A DNA stretch of 64,000 nucleotides from Pullulanibacillus sp. KACC 23026 (GCF_029094525.1 NZ_CP119107.1:4588001-4652000), one strand, 5' to 3'. Counted from the first letter of the stretch, positions 36,372 through 49,434 are shown. Notes: a model not told the origin generated them from the letters alone. Translations and numbers: made by a program.

Positions 36372-36402
36372 TAAAATCAAGGTGCCTAAAATACGGGCAC
36401 CT
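36372..36402 (-). terminator. Terminator of the 49-aa gene
   Basis: AGGTGCC pairs with GGCACCT; on the minus strand TTGATTTTAT follows. It begins 10 bases after the small-gene stop. Confidence 0.65.
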
Positions 36403-36411
36403 AAATTGTCA

Positions 36412-36561
36412 TTAGCTATTTGGAAACACTTCTTTTTCTTCAGCCATTCGATCCATTCGATGTTTTATCAAACCAGAAAACTTATTCTGAGGTTTCATTA
36501 GTTGATAAGCCATTGCCCCAATTCCTATAGAGGCTACAATTGGCACCCAGGCTTTTGACAT
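36412..36561 (-). CDS. Small 49-aa membrane-associated protein, function unknown
   Basis: The minus-strand frame from ATG 36561 reads MSKAWVPIVASIGIGAMAYQ, then a basic stretch LIKHRMDRMAEEK and ends FPNS. GGGGGAAG lies nine bases upstream, a hydrophobic segment spans about 5-22, and a terminator follows. The layout resembles small Bacillus proteins of the DUF3918/YrzQ type, but that assignment is a guess. It lies between two tRNA groups. Ribosome site, terminator and composition support a real gene. Confidence 0.6.
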   Translation of the reverse strand: MSKAWVPIVASIGIGAMAYQLMKPQNKFSGLIKHRMDRMAEEKEVFPNS

Positions 36562-36769
36562 TACTATCTTCCCCCATTCTCGAATTAATCAGTACTTTTT
36601 TAGATTATCCTAAGGGAAGAAAAAAATAGCTTGAATAGGTTTCCATTTAAGATGATATTTTTCAGAAAAACTAATATATGCTTATGCCACTCTAAATTTG
36701 GACGTTGCCTGTTACAGTAAACTTTTCCTATTAAGATGTATTTTAGTATTTTTATGAGATCCAGACATG

Positions 36770-36806
36770 CAAAAACCGGGGCTTCGCATAAGCGAAAAAC
36801 CCCGGT
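36770..36806 (-). terminator. Terminator of the rRNA-tRNA operon
   Basis: ACCGGGG and CCCCGGT pair around TTTTTCGCTTATGCGAAG (itself a hairpin); on the minus strand TTTTTGCATG follows. It is 17 bases past tRNA-Thr. Confidence 0.85.
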
Positions 36807-36822
36807 ATTATAAGCTATTTAA

Positions 36823-36898
36823 TGGAGCTTCCAACAGGATTTGAACCTGCGACCTCTTCCTTACCATGGAAGCGCTCTACCTGCTGAGCTATGGAAGC
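36823..36898 (-). tRNA. tRNA-Thr (GGT)
   Basis: Acceptor GCTTCCA, D-arm GCTCAGCAGGTAGAGC, anticodon loop CATGGTAAG with GGT, T-arm GGTTCAAATCC, CCA encoded. Confidence 0.97.
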
Positions 36899-36900
36899 AG

Positions 36901-36975
36901 TGGCTCCGCAGGTAGGACTCGAACCTACGACCGATCGGTTAACAGCCGATTGCTCTACCACTGAGCTACTGCGGA
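36901..36975 (-). tRNA. tRNA-Asn (GTT)
   Basis: Acceptor TCCGCAG, D-arm GCTCAGTGGTAGAGC, anticodon loop CTGTTAACC with GTT, T-arm GGTTCGAGTCC, CCA encoded. Its 5' end is copied twice in the tandem repeat just upstream. Confidence 0.97.
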
Positions 36976-37280
36976 ATAATTTGGTTAAACTATGGATTAT
37001 TCTTTGTTATTGATGTGGTACCTGTCCCTTCCTCTTCTAGTTTAATCTTAGAAGCAGCATATGCGTCGGGACAACTCGCAGCTTATCCAAAGGAGCTATG
37101 CTCGTCACTGAGCTACTGCGGAATAATTTGGTTAAAATATGGATTATTCTTTGTTATTGATGTGGTACCTGTCCCTTCCTCTTCTAGTTTGATCTTAGAA
37201 GCATATGCGTCGGGACAACTCGCAGCTTATTCAAAGGAGCTATGCTCGTCACTGAGCTACTGCGGAATAATTTGGTTAAA
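36959..37280 (-). repeat. Tandem duplication (period 147/144) with copies of the tRNA-Asn 5' end
   Basis: CACTGAGCTACTGCGGAATA with TTTGG starts near 36959, recurs at about 37106 and again at about 37250. The intervening 120 bases (GATGTGGTACCTGTCCCTTC etc.) are almost identical; the second unit lacks 3 bases (GCAGCATATG against GCATATG) and has a few substitutions. Each unit carries the first 17-18 bases of tRNA-Asn without the rest. It lies in the 5S-tRNA spacer. Confidence 0.85.
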
Positions 37281-37356
37281 AGAAAAACAAATTATCTGAC
37301 ATAAATAATTATAGCACAGAAACAACACGGTTGTACATAAAATTTAAAAATATTTT

Positions 37357-37473
37357 GCCCGGCGGCGTTCTACTCTTGCAGGGGGAAGCCCCCAACTACC
37401 ATCGACGCTGAAGAGCTTAACGGCCGTGTTCGGGATGGGAACGGGTGTGACCTCTTCGCCATAACCACCGGAC
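37357..37473 (-). rRNA. 5S ribosomal RNA
   Basis: The minus-strand sequence contains GGTGGTTATGGCGAAGAGGT, CACACCCGTTCCCATCCCGA and the closing GTAGAACGCCGCCGGGC, a standard Bacillales 5S. Ends are approximate. Confidence 0.95.
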
Positions 37474-37538
37474 AAAGTATTCAATTGAAGGATCATACCT
37501 TCAAAACTAGATAGGAAGTCAAACAAACAATAATTTAA

Positions 37539-40453
<2,915 letters not shown>

Positions 40454-40571
40454 TTGTTATAATTAATGTCTTGTTTGCACTTCATTATCCAGTTTTCAAG
40501 GGACGATTTCGAGTGTTCACACACTCAAAACCAAACAAATAACCAAAAGCACCTAACGCTAAGAATCGTTT

Positions 40572-42138
<1,567 letters not shown>

Positions 42139-42338
42139 GTGCAGTTAAAGCACTGCTGGCTTTTGCTGGGGACAGATCTCTTCTAAAAAGAGGTCTGTTC
42201 TCCTTAAAAAATATGTTCGTTTGATTCCTAGCGTTAAACTCAAAGTATGACTTTGACTGGCGCTTTTGGTTTTTGTTTAGTTTTCAATGTGCGAACTCGT
42301 CATCCTCTTAAACGTTTGCTCTCAGAGGCGACTTTTAT

Positions 42339-42367
42339 ATAATACCACGCTTCAGAATTTAAGTCAA
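42339..42367 (-). promoter_or_regulatory. rRNA operon promoter P2
   Basis: TTGACT (42367-42362), 17 bases, TATTAT (42344-42339) on the minus strand, about 200 bases before 16S. Confidence 0.75.
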
Positions 42368-42436
42368 CATCTTTTTTTTAAGATGTTTTATTCGTTTCTT
42401 TTTCAAAAAAACGATGCTCTGTAAGCGGCGTTTATT

Positions 42437-42466
42437 AATTTATCATGTTTTGACCTCACTTGTCAA
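42437..42466 (-). promoter_or_regulatory. rRNA operon promoter P1
   Basis: TTGACA (42466-42461), 18 bases, TAAATT (42442-42437) on the minus strand, 100 bases upstream of P2. Between 42470 and the gene at 42801 I recognise nothing. Confidence 0.55.
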
Positions 42467-42800
42467 CGATTAAATTAAACTTATTCATTTTCAATGATTC
42501 AACCGTGCATCTCCAGAGCTAAGTACAGCTACACAAATGGTTTAAGAAGTAAGCACGAAGCTCTATCGAAGCAGCAGGGGCACGATGAATTCCAATCGGT
42601 AGGCGGGTTTGATCGACGTTATTAGCTTAGTTGATCACCAACCTATAAAAAAGGAATCTGGATTCTGCGCAAGCACCGGATGCCCCCTCTTCAGAAATAG
42701 TCCACAATCAAATTGTTCGCCTTTTGCCAAAGCAAGTTCACAATGTCTCAGGCTTTAGTTATCCAATTTAGGAGAGAGACCCATTCTTCAACATTTAAAT

Positions 42801-43022
42801 TTATATATAATTACTCTTGTTTCTCAGGTATTTCATACATTCTTCAGGAGAAGCGAAGCGTTTAAGAATTTTAAAGATAACTTGATAGCGTTCTTCCATT
42901 GCATGGCGAACAACGTGACTTAGTCGAGAATCTTCTATATCAAGCAATAATTCTTCAAGCTCTCTTTTAAGGAGATATTCAATTTCTCGTACTTCTTTCT
43001 CTTGAAACAGCGCTCCGAACAT
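42801..43022 (-). CDS. Small helical protein (73 aa), function unknown
   Basis: The chain is all helical and highly charged (KEVREIEYLLKRELEELLLD; MEERYQVIFKILKRF). The start ATG 43022 has CGAGGTGAC upstream. No signal, membrane span or metal motif is seen. It is divergent from pdaB, at the junction of the rRNA operon and the sporulation block, where several Bacillales carry a similar small gene. I do not recognise a named family. Confidence 0.6.
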   Translation of the reverse strand: MFGALFQEKEVREIEYLLKRELEELLLDIEDSRLSHVVRHAMEERYQVIFKILKRFASPEECMKYLRNKSNYI

Positions 43023-43177
43023 AACGTCACCTCGTTTTCTAGGGGTATACCCGTGTTAGCCATATTATCTTTTCCCTTTTTTTTACACTTTTATTCGTCT
43101 AGAAATTAGTACAAGGCTGCATAACCTGTCCAAAGATAAAATAAACTGTTACAAATAATTATTATAGGGGGAACGTT

Positions 43178-43939
43178 ATGCCATTCGTTTGGATTCTTAA
43201 TGGACGGAAAATAAAGAGAGTCCTCTTTATTTTTGTTACGGCATTTTTTGCTGCTTTAATCGCTTTTGTTCAACATCAGCAGATTGCAGTGTTTTCAGCT
43301 TCTGCACAGCCTCAAGCCATATCTAGTGTGCAAACTAGTAAGTCTCAAGTTGCTCTAACCTTTGATCTGAGCTGGGGGGATGTTCAAATTGAGCCGATCC
43401 TTAAAGTGTTAAAAGAAAACCATACTAAAGCGACATTCTTTATTTCAGGAGAATGGGCGGACCGGCACCAAGATTTAATAAAAGAACTGAAAACGGACGG
43501 GTTTGAAATCGAATCACATGGAATGACTCATGATACAAGTTATACGACTCTAAAGCCTAATGAGATCAAAAGAGATTTATCATTGGCCAATGAATCATTA
43601 ACTAAAGCAGGTGCCGATACACCCAAATTTGTTCGTCCTCCTCTTGGAGCTGTAAATGAAACCACCGTACAATCAGCAGCAGAAATGAATCAACAAGTGA
43701 TTATGTGGAATATCGATCCGCAAGATTATACCAATCCGGGGTATAAGGCCATTGTGGAAAGCGTTATGAATAATGCGAAGAAAGGGTCCATTATTCGTTT
43801 ACATGCTTCGGATTCAGCAAGACAGACAGACCGTGCTCTTCCTCTCATCATTAAGGGATTAGAAGAGAAAGGCTATTCATTGGTCACGCTGTCCACATTA
43901 ATTTCAGACTCAAAATCCACTTCTAACGTTATTAACTAG
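43178..43939 (+). CDS. pdaB: Polysaccharide deacetylase PdaB, spore cortex
   Basis: A 253-aa carbohydrate esterase family 4 protein. An N-terminal signal-anchor (VLFIFVTAFFAALIAFV, about 16-32) precedes the NodB domain with VALTFDLSWGD, FFISGEWADRH, IESHGMTHDTSYTTL, FVRPPLG and MWNIDPQDYTNPG. PdaB acts in the forespore and is needed to keep the cortex stable late in sporulation. The metal-site Asp-Asp of TFDDG is changed to TFDLSWG, as in PdaB proteins. Start ATG with AGGGGGAAC. Terminator follows. Confidence 0.92.
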   Translation: MPFVWILNGRKIKRVLFIFVTAFFAALIAFVQHQQIAVFSASAQPQAISSVQTSKSQVALTFDLSWGDVQIEPILKVLKENHTKATFFISGEWADRHQDLIKELKTDGFEIESHGMTHDTSYTTLKPNEIKRDLSLANESLTKAGADTPKFVRPPLGAVNETTVQSAAEMNQQVIMWNIDPQDYTNPGYKAIVESVMNNAKKGSIIRLHASDSARQTDRALPLIIKGLEEKGYSLVTLSTLISDSKSTSNVIN

Positions 43940-43978
43940 CCTTTCTGCACTTCCTCATTAAAATGCATGATTAATTTC

Positions 43979-44006
43979 AGTCCCCTTAAGGATGGGGACT
44001 TTTTAT
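43979..44006 (+). terminator. Terminator of pdaB
   Basis: AGTCCCC pairs with GGGGACT around TTAAGGAT, followed by TTTTTAT. Confidence 0.85.
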
Positions 44007-44051
44007 ATTGGAATCACTCCCCTTGAAAAAGTGAAGTAGCTTGAGGATAAG

Positions 44052-44104
44052 AAAAGCGCCCACCTAAGCCTGAACATTCATGTTCACTTAGTGAGCGCTT
44101 TTTT
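44052..44104. terminator. Bidirectional terminator between pdaB and kbaA
   Basis: AAAAGCGC-CACCTAAG and CTTAGTG-GCGCTTTT pair around an inner GAACATTCATGTTC hairpin. T-runs flank both sides. On the minus strand it ends kbaA. Confidence 0.75.
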
Positions 44105-44106
44105 AA

Positions 44107-44712
44107 TTAGTTCTCTCTCGGGACGGTCAGCTTATGTAAGGTTAAAATCTGATAAGCGTTGCATGCTATTAGGGTTAGGCCAATCACACAAACAAGACTA
44201 AAATCCTTTTGGAAAAGGCCGACCAACCACTCAATGGTTGTAATGACAAACATAAAAAATATAGTAGGGACAAACGCATAGCTGTTCGTTGCTCGTTTTT
44301 TATAGTAGGCTGTCACCAGTGCGATTACTAAAAGGATAACAGGCAAGAGGAGGTCGCTAACGATCGATTCTCCATTTTTAGCAAAAGCTAAATGCCTAAA
44401 ATAAACCAGATCAAACACAGCGAAAGCAATCAGCAGCCATTGTACATTTGCCCAAAGCGAATGCGAACCAAACATCCCTAGTGCGATCCTGTGAAGGGTG
44501 AGATAGGCAAAGAAGCCCATTTGACTAAGGACGCTGAACATTCCCCCAAAAACCATTAACACAAACACTTGAATGAGCGCACCTAGATAAGTACCCTTAT
44601 GAATGGATTCAGACAGATGATGCCATTGTGTAAACAGACCCGCAAAGAAATAGACAAGTGCCCCAATTAATAATGTTTTAGTAAAGAATGATACCCATTT
44701 CTGTACATTCAC
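44107..44712 (-). CDS. kbaA: KbaA, KinB-signalling activation membrane protein
   Basis: A 201-aa integral membrane protein with six predicted spans (for example TLLIGALVYFFAGLF at about 13-27 and LLLPVILLVIALVTAYY at about 121-137). Size, hydrophobicity and position between pdaB and gerD match Bacillus KbaA, which is needed for activation of the KinB sporulation kinase. Start is GTG 44712 with GGAGG eight bases upstream. No catalytic motif is visible, so the call rests on fold and synteny. Confidence 0.85.
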   Translation of the reverse strand: MNVQKWVSFFTKTLLIGALVYFFAGLFTQWHHLSESIHKGTYLGALIQVFVLMVFGGMFSVLSQMGFFAYLTLHRIALGMFGSHSLWANVQWLLIAFAVFDLVYFRHLAFAKNGESIVSDLLLPVILLVIALVTAYYKKRATNSYAFVPTIFFMFVITTIEWLVGLFQKDFSLVCVIGLTLIACNAYQILTLHKLTVPREN

Positions 44713-44844
44713 GCGCTATGCCTCCACTCCTCTGTTAGCTCCATTTTACCCCGGACCATCCAAAATTGCTATGACTTATCTTCATTTTGTCCCAATATTT
44801 CGTCAATCCTGCCAAATGAAGAACCGGTTTTGGCTGTAAGAAAA

Positions 44845-44874
44845 AGTATAAAAATAAGTGTTCATCACATATTA
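44845..44874 (+). promoter_or_regulatory. Possible SigG promoter of gerD
   Basis: AGTATA (44845-44850), 17 bases, CATATTA (44868-44874). This is close to the forespore SigG pattern TGNATA-N17-CATACTA. gerD is SigG-dependent in Bacillus. Confidence 0.5.
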
Positions 44875-44906
44875 AAGTTAGACTACTAAATATAGGAGTG
44901 ACGACC

Positions 44907-45509
44907 ATGAACCGATTCCTTACATCTATCGGGATGCTCAGTGCTTTCCTGCTTTTACTTTCCGGATGCGCTTCGCCTCCTTCGTCCTCTGGTTCTGCGC
45001 CCGATTATTCAAGTACGAAAAAAATGGTTGTCGACATGCTTAAAAGCGATGAAGGTAAGCAGGCTCTTAAAGATACTTTGTCGAGCGATGAATTTAAGAG
45101 TACCCTAGTCCTTGACAATCAAACCGTTAAACAAACCATTATTGATACAATGACATCTGATAAAGGGAAGGCCTTTTGGGAATCGCTTTTGAGTGACCCC
45201 GATTTTTCGAATAAACTTGCTAAAACAATGGCCTCGCAAAATAAAGCCCTTTTACAAGAACTCATGAAGGATCCAACTTATCAAGCCTCAATGATGGATA
45301 TATTAAAATCACCAGATATGGAGAAAAATTATCTCGACTTAATGAAAACACAGCCCTTCCGCCAGCAAATGCAGAAAACATTAATTGAAACGGTTCAAAA
45401 TCCCCTCTTTGCAACTCAGCTTGAGGATGCGATGCAAAAAGTCATTAAAGATCAGCTTAAGAGCAGCCAGAGCTCCAGTAAAAGCAGCGGAAGTAGCAGC
45501 AGTTCATAA
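44907..45509 (+). CDS. gerD: GerD spore germination lipoprotein
   Basis: A 200-aa lipoprotein: signal MNRFLTSIGMLSAFLLLLSG with lipobox LLSGC, then an alpha-helical body of repeated helices (KMVVDMLKSDEGKQALKD; TIIDTMTSDKGKAFWESLL) and a Ser/Gly tail. GerD is the scaffold that clusters germinant receptors in the spore inner membrane (germinosome). ATG 44907 has AGGAG eight bases upstream; the GTG at 44898 overlaps it. Flanked by kbaA and salA in the Bacillus order. Confidence 0.92.
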   Translation: MNRFLTSIGMLSAFLLLLSGCASPPSSSGSAPDYSSTKKMVVDMLKSDEGKQALKDTLSSDEFKSTLVLDNQTVKQTIIDTMTSDKGKAFWESLLSDPDFSNKLAKTMASQNKALLQELMKDPTYQASMMDILKSPDMEKNYLDLMKTQPFRQQMQKTLIETVQNPLFATQLEDAMQKVIKDQLKSSQSSSKSSGSSSSS

Positions 45510-45530
45510 TAGGGAACCGACCTCTAACGA

Positions 45531-45557
45531 AAAAAAAGAGCCCAAGGGCTCTTTTTT
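45531..45557. terminator. Bidirectional terminator between gerD and salA
   Basis: AAAAAAAGAGCCC AA GGGCTCTTTTTT, a perfect stem with T-runs in both directions. Confidence 0.85.
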
Positions 45558-45567
45558 ATTAACGATT

Positions 45568-46614
45568 CTATAGTTTTTCAATAATGCGGCTTGCGATCTC
45601 TAAATAAATTTTTCCTATTGTGTGCTCACCGGCATAGACGGAAGGCGCAAATACTTCCGCTTCGGCATCAGGCTGTCCTAATGGAATTTGGCCAAGCAAT
45701 TCCGTACCTAAAACTTCGCTTAGCTTCTCTCCACCGCCTTCGCCAAATACATATTCCCGCTCGCCTGTCTTTTTGCTCTCGAAATACGACATATTCTCAA
45801 TGACCCCTAGGATCTCGTGCTCCGTTTTAACCGCCATAGCACCGGCCCGAGCCGCAACAAAGGCTGCCGTTGGGTGAGGTGTCGTCACAATAATCTCTTT
45901 ACATTGCGGAATCATGGAGTGAATGTCCATCGCGACATCCCCTGTTCCTGGAGGCAAATCGAGTAAGAGATAATCAAGATCTCCCCAATCCACTTCGCCG
46001 AAAAAGTTATTGAGCATTTTTCCTAGCATTGGCCCTCTCCAAATAACAGGAGAGTTATCTTCAACAAAGAACCCCATCGAAATCACTTTTACCCCAAAAC
46101 GCTCAACAGGTAAAATCCGTTTATTCGCTACTTTTGGACGTTCTTCAATTCCCATCATGTCAGGAACACTAAAGCCATAGATATCTGCATCAATGATTCC
46201 CACTTTTTTGCCTAAACGGCGAAGTGCGACAGCGAGGTTAACGGAGACCGTTGACTTCCCTACGCCGCCTTTTCCACTTGCAATGGCAATAAACGTCGTT
46301 TTGCTGCCTTTACCTAAAATACTTTGACCGCCTGCTTGATCAGGCAGTCCGCCAAGCTTGTCCACTTCTTCTTGGGTAAGCGGTTCAAAGCGTAAACCTA
46401 CAGAGCCTGCCCCGTTTGCTTTTAGCTTTTGCACAATCTCCTGCTGGACCTTCATTTGTTCAGCCGTTTGTGTCTTTGCCAGAGCAATTTTCAGACTGAC
46501 AAAATCATCCGAAATTTTCATTTCCCGAATAGCATTCGTTTCCACAATGTTTTTATGTAAATGGGGGTCATTAACCGTTTTCAGAACTTCAAGTACGCCC
46601 TCTTGTGTCAACAT
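45568..46614 (-). CDS. salA: SalA/Mrp-family P-loop ATPase (iron-sulfur carrier type)
   Basis: A 348-aa Mrp/NBP35 protein. The N-terminal MIP18 (DUF59) domain is at about 1-90, followed by a deviant Walker A GKGGVGKSTVSVNLAVALR at about 114-132 and LLLDLPPGTGD. The usual CxxC near the C-terminus of Fe-S carrier Mrp proteins is not seen, as in Bacillus SalA. In B. subtilis SalA represses scoC and so raises exoprotease; the family also carries Fe-S clusters. The position between gerD and cwlD is conserved. Confidence 0.9.
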   Translation of the reverse strand: MLTQEGVLEVLKTVNDPHLHKNIVETNAIREMKISDDFVSLKIALAKTQTAEQMKVQQEIVQKLKANGAGSVGLRFEPLTQEEVDKLGGLPDQAGGQSILGKGSKTTFIAIASGKGGVGKSTVSVNLAVALRRLGKKVGIIDADIYGFSVPDMMGIEERPKVANKRILPVERFGVKVISMGFFVEDNSPVIWRGPMLGKMLNNFFGEVDWGDLDYLLLDLPPGTGDVAMDIHSMIPQCKEIIVTTPHPTAAFVAARAGAMAVKTEHEILGVIENMSYFESKKTGEREYVFGEGGGEKLSEVLGTELLGQIPLGQPDAEAEVFAPSVYAGEHTIGKIYLEIASRIIEKL

Positions 46615-46977
46615 ATCGCACAGACCTCCTATATCCCAAATAATAAATCTATTAAATTATAACAAACAACGCTTTTAAAAGCACAGACGAAGCTTATTCT
46701 ATAGCCATTCTTTACAAAAGTCTTACCATTTTTGTAAAAATGCATACGACTAACACCTATTCCCCGTTCCTGGGGGCACCGCTTTTTTCGTGGGTAAACG
46801 TGGCTAGCACACCACTCTCCTTGCGATCACCGCTTTTTTCTTGCACAAACATGCTTTGCGCGTTGGGCCGACGCCTGTGCCTTTAGAAATTTTTAAAGCC
46901 CCTGACATCCGCCCAAGAAAATTGCCTAGAAATACATAGCATAATCTATAAAAAGAAATTTAGGAGGACATGACTTG

Positions 46978-47142
46978 ATGACTCATTTTATTTATCCAGC
47001 GGAGTTAAGGGCTTTTCCAGGAGTCGGGTATCCTCTTGGCGGCTTATACCCTCGTCCATTTTGGTATGGCGGGTATGGGATTCCCCACTATGGCCACCCA
47101 TGGCATCACCACTTCCATGGTTACCCTTATTTTCCATACTAA
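46978..47142 (+). CDS. 54-aa Gly/Tyr/His/Pro-rich small protein, probable spore coat type
   Basis: The frame MTHFIYPAELRAFPG ends in a tail rich in aromatic, Gly, His and Pro residues (FWYGGYGIPHYGHPWHHHFH then GYPYFPY). AGGAGG lies ten bases before the ATG and a strong terminator follows the stop. CATAATCTA at 46940-46948 fits the CATANNNTA -10 of SigE/SigK genes, but no clear -35 is seen. Composition is like small spore coat or crust proteins. It lies in the sporulation block between salA and cwlD. The gap 46615-46977 holds nothing else. Confidence 0.6.
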   Translation: MTHFIYPAELRAFPGVGYPLGGLYPRPFWYGGYGIPHYGHPWHHHFHGYPYFPY

Positions 47143-47156
47143 AAGGTGCAAAAAAA

Positions 47157-47185
47157 CATGTGCTAACTTTAGCACATGTTTTTTA
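47157..47185 (+). terminator. Terminator of the 54-aa gene
   Basis: ACATGTGCTAA pairs with TTAGCACATGT, followed by TTTTTAATT. Confidence 0.9.
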
Positions 47186-47213
47186 ATTGAAACGGGAGAT
47201 CCGTCCCTGCGTT

Positions 47214-47927
47214 TCATTTTGGTGGGGTTTTTTCGTTTGTATAGTAACGCATGATGCCGTTGTAGATGGCGCCTGCGATTTTTTTCTGATAGGCGGCGGT
47301 CTTCATTAGATTTCTTTCGTCTGGGTTGGTGATAAAGCCCACTTCAACAAGTGCTGAGGGGATTTTGGAAGCCTTAAGAAGATAAATACTGCTTGTGGCA
47401 CTGGCTGAGCGGTTGGTATTCCCCAATTGTGTTCTGAAGGAATCCTGAAGAAAGCTGGCGAATTCTTCATTACTCTCTGATTTGGGATCGTAGAAGGTTT
47501 GAGCGCCATGCCAGGTTTCGGATGGGCTGGCATTTAAATGAACACTCACGAACAAATCTCCATCTGAATTGTTAATAAAGGTCGCGCGACGCTGTAAATC
47601 AACGGCTTTCCGTGCGCTGTAGCCCTTTTGATCCGGATCGGCTAAGTCGGAATCCCCTTCCCTCGTCATGAGAACAAGTGCCCCTTGTTCTTGGAGGTAG
47701 TCCTTAAGGTATTTAGTGATTTTTAAGGCAATGTCTTTCTCATAAAGGTTGCCATAATCTGCTCCCCCATCTGGTGCACCGTGACCTGCATCGAGGACAA
47801 TAACCCGCCCTGATAGAGGCATATTCCAATGCGACCAGGAATATCGAGAGAGGATCTCATAATTTAAAATGATAATAAGCAACAAAATTCCTGCAATAAT
47901 AATCCATCTTCTTGAGCGGCTTTTCAT
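47214..47927 (-). CDS. cwlD: CwlD N-acetylmuramoyl-L-alanine amidase, spore cortex
   Basis: A 237-aa amidase_3 protein, the same length as Bacillus subtilis CwlD. The signal-anchor RRWIIIAGILLLIIILNYEIL is followed by zinc motifs VIVLDAGHGAPDGGADY, YEKDIALKITKYL, FVSVHLNAS and VEVGFITNPDER. CwlD removes peptide side chains from muramic acid so PdaA can form muramic-delta-lactam needed for germination. ATG 47927 has GGAGGG ten bases upstream; a longer frame begins at 47954. Confidence 0.93.
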   Translation of the reverse strand: MKSRSRRWIIIAGILLLIIILNYEILSRYSWSHWNMPLSGRVIVLDAGHGAPDGGADYGNLYEKDIALKITKYLKDYLQEQGALVLMTREGDSDLADPDQKGYSARKAVDLQRRATFINNSDGDLFVSVHLNASPSETWHGAQTFYDPKSESNEEFASFLQDSFRTQLGNTNRSASATSSIYLLKASKIPSALVEVGFITNPDERNLMKTAAYQKKIAGAIYNGIMRYYTNEKTPPK

Positions 47928-47996
47928 AATATCTTGTCCCTCCAAGTCAGCCATACTTGTATATATATATGGGACAAGATTTAATTTATGTCGATT

Positions 47997-48434
47997 TTAA
48001 TGCAGTCGCATTCTCAATCGTTTTATGGTTGTCTGAAAGCCTTCCTTCCACCAACTATAAAGGAACGCCTCACAGGAGAAATAGAGCGATTCATAGACCA
48101 AATCCTCCGCTCCATACCAAAAGGTCCAGAAATCAAACAAATCCTCAGTTAATTCCTTTAAACGCTTTTCACTTCTTAAGTAGACGGATGTTTCGGTTTC
48201 TCCGTAATACCCCATTCTGCCAAAAGAGGCCCCAAACAAATACGCTTCAATCCCATAATCCATACACATATCACAGATCGTTTGTTGGTATTCGCCCATC
48301 GGCTTCAGGAAATTTTCGAAATACATCTCTACATTGGATTCAATTTTTTGTATGGATAAATCACGCAATGTCTTTCTTTCAAAATCGATTTGTTTATGGC
48401 GATACTTTTCGTGAAAATGTGTTACGGTTCCCAA
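47997..48434 (-). CDS. ybaK: YbaK-like DUF2521 protein
   Basis: A 145-aa helical protein (EKYRHKQIDFERKTLRDLSI; YGIEAYLFGASFGRMGYYGE). It lies upstream of cwlD, as B. subtilis ybaK does, and matches in size and in its Trp/Tyr-rich centre (FDFWTFWYGAEDLVYESLYF). No function is known. Start is TTG 48434 with AGGAGG eight bases upstream. The 357-base gap to 48792 shows no recognised element. Confidence 0.8.
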   Translation of the reverse strand: MGTVTHFHEKYRHKQIDFERKTLRDLSIQKIESNVEMYFENFLKPMGEYQQTICDMCMDYGIEAYLFGASFGRMGYYGETETSVYLRSEKRLKELTEDLFDFWTFWYGAEDLVYESLYFSCEAFLYSWWKEGFQTTIKRLRMRLH

Positions 48435-48791
48435 AACTAACGCCTCCTTTCCTTCTTATCTTCCAACAATCCTGAAAGAGGCATCCTAACAATATTTGGA
48501 GACACTTTGTGAACGTTCAAAATCAGAGATAAATTAAGCTTTTCTTCATTATCGGTAATTCTTTCAAGCATTTATAGAAGGACCAAAATTGAGGGAATGG
48601 GCTACTTTGTTCTCCATAGGTTGCTTCTGCTTCCATTTTTTTTGCACTGGGCGAGTTTCAATTTGAAGCCACGGTCTATTGGCTTTTTTATCCCTTTACC
48701 TCTAGTTGGGGTGATAAGGCTCATTCATATGGAGACACTAATTATGGTTCATCATTAAATTTCACTTTTTTCGATAGAAGGGGGATTTCCA

Positions 48792-49385
48792 TTGGGGATT
48801 GATAGGGGGACGAAACAAGCTATCTTAACTGGGTTAAAACAAAGAAGATCTATTTATGGATTAGCGAAAGATTCCTCTATTTCGATGGAACGGATTGAAG
48901 ATTTGCTAAAGGATATAATAAAATATACATCTTTTAATTCCCATTCAACCCGGATCGTTCTGCTCATAGGTCAACACCATGAGAAACTCTGGGACATGAC
49001 GACAGAGGTCCTGCGTACAGTGGTTCCTGAAGATCAATTTCAACCGACCCAAGAAAAGATGCACCGGTTCCGCGCTGCACATGGCACGGTGTTGTTTTTT
49101 GAGGATTATACAACTATTGAAGGATTGCAACGAGACTATCCGCTTTATCAAGAGAATTTCCCAATCTGGGCTGAACACAATGCCATGCACCAGCTCATGG
49201 TTTGGATGACATTGGAAAGCGAAGGGCTGGGCGCTAACCTTCAGCTCTACAATCCTTTGATTGATGAACGCGTTCGTGACAATTGGCAGCTTCCAGAAAG
49301 CTGGAAGCTCATTGTCCAAATGCCATTTGGCCGCCCATCAGCCAACAACAAGAAAAGGAATTTCAAGGACTTTCTCACAGGTTAA
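48792..49385 (+). CDS. Nitroreductase-family FMN oxidoreductase (Frm2/HBN1-like)
   Basis: A 197-aa flavoprotein. FNSHSTRIVLLIGQHHEKLWD, GTVLFFEDYTTIEGLQ, NFPIWAEHNAMHQLMVWMTL, EGLGANLQLYNPLIDE and QMPFGRPS are hallmarks of the Frm2/HBN1 nitroreductase subgroup. The N-terminal RRSIYGL is the usual flavin-phosphate arginine region. Start is TTG 48792 with AAGGGGG upstream. It reduces nitro compounds or quinones with NAD(P)H. It faces tuaH tail to tail and is probably unrelated to it. Confidence 0.88.
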   Translation: MGIDRGTKQAILTGLKQRRSIYGLAKDSSISMERIEDLLKDIIKYTSFNSHSTRIVLLIGQHHEKLWDMTTEVLRTVVPEDQFQPTQEKMHRFRAAHGTVLFFEDYTTIEGLQRDYPLYQENFPIWAEHNAMHQLMVWMTLESEGLGANLQLYNPLIDERVRDNWQLPESWKLIVQMPFGRPSANNKKRNFKDFLTG

Positions 49386-49434
49386 AGGTATTCCGATAAA
49401 AAGAATAAGGACAGAATGGCCACGAGGTAGGTGG

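Noticed and set aside
37015-37299. 94-aa repeat protein in the 5S-tRNA spacer
   Set aside because: It is an open frame created by the tandem DNA duplication and includes tRNA-Asn sequence; no ribosome site.
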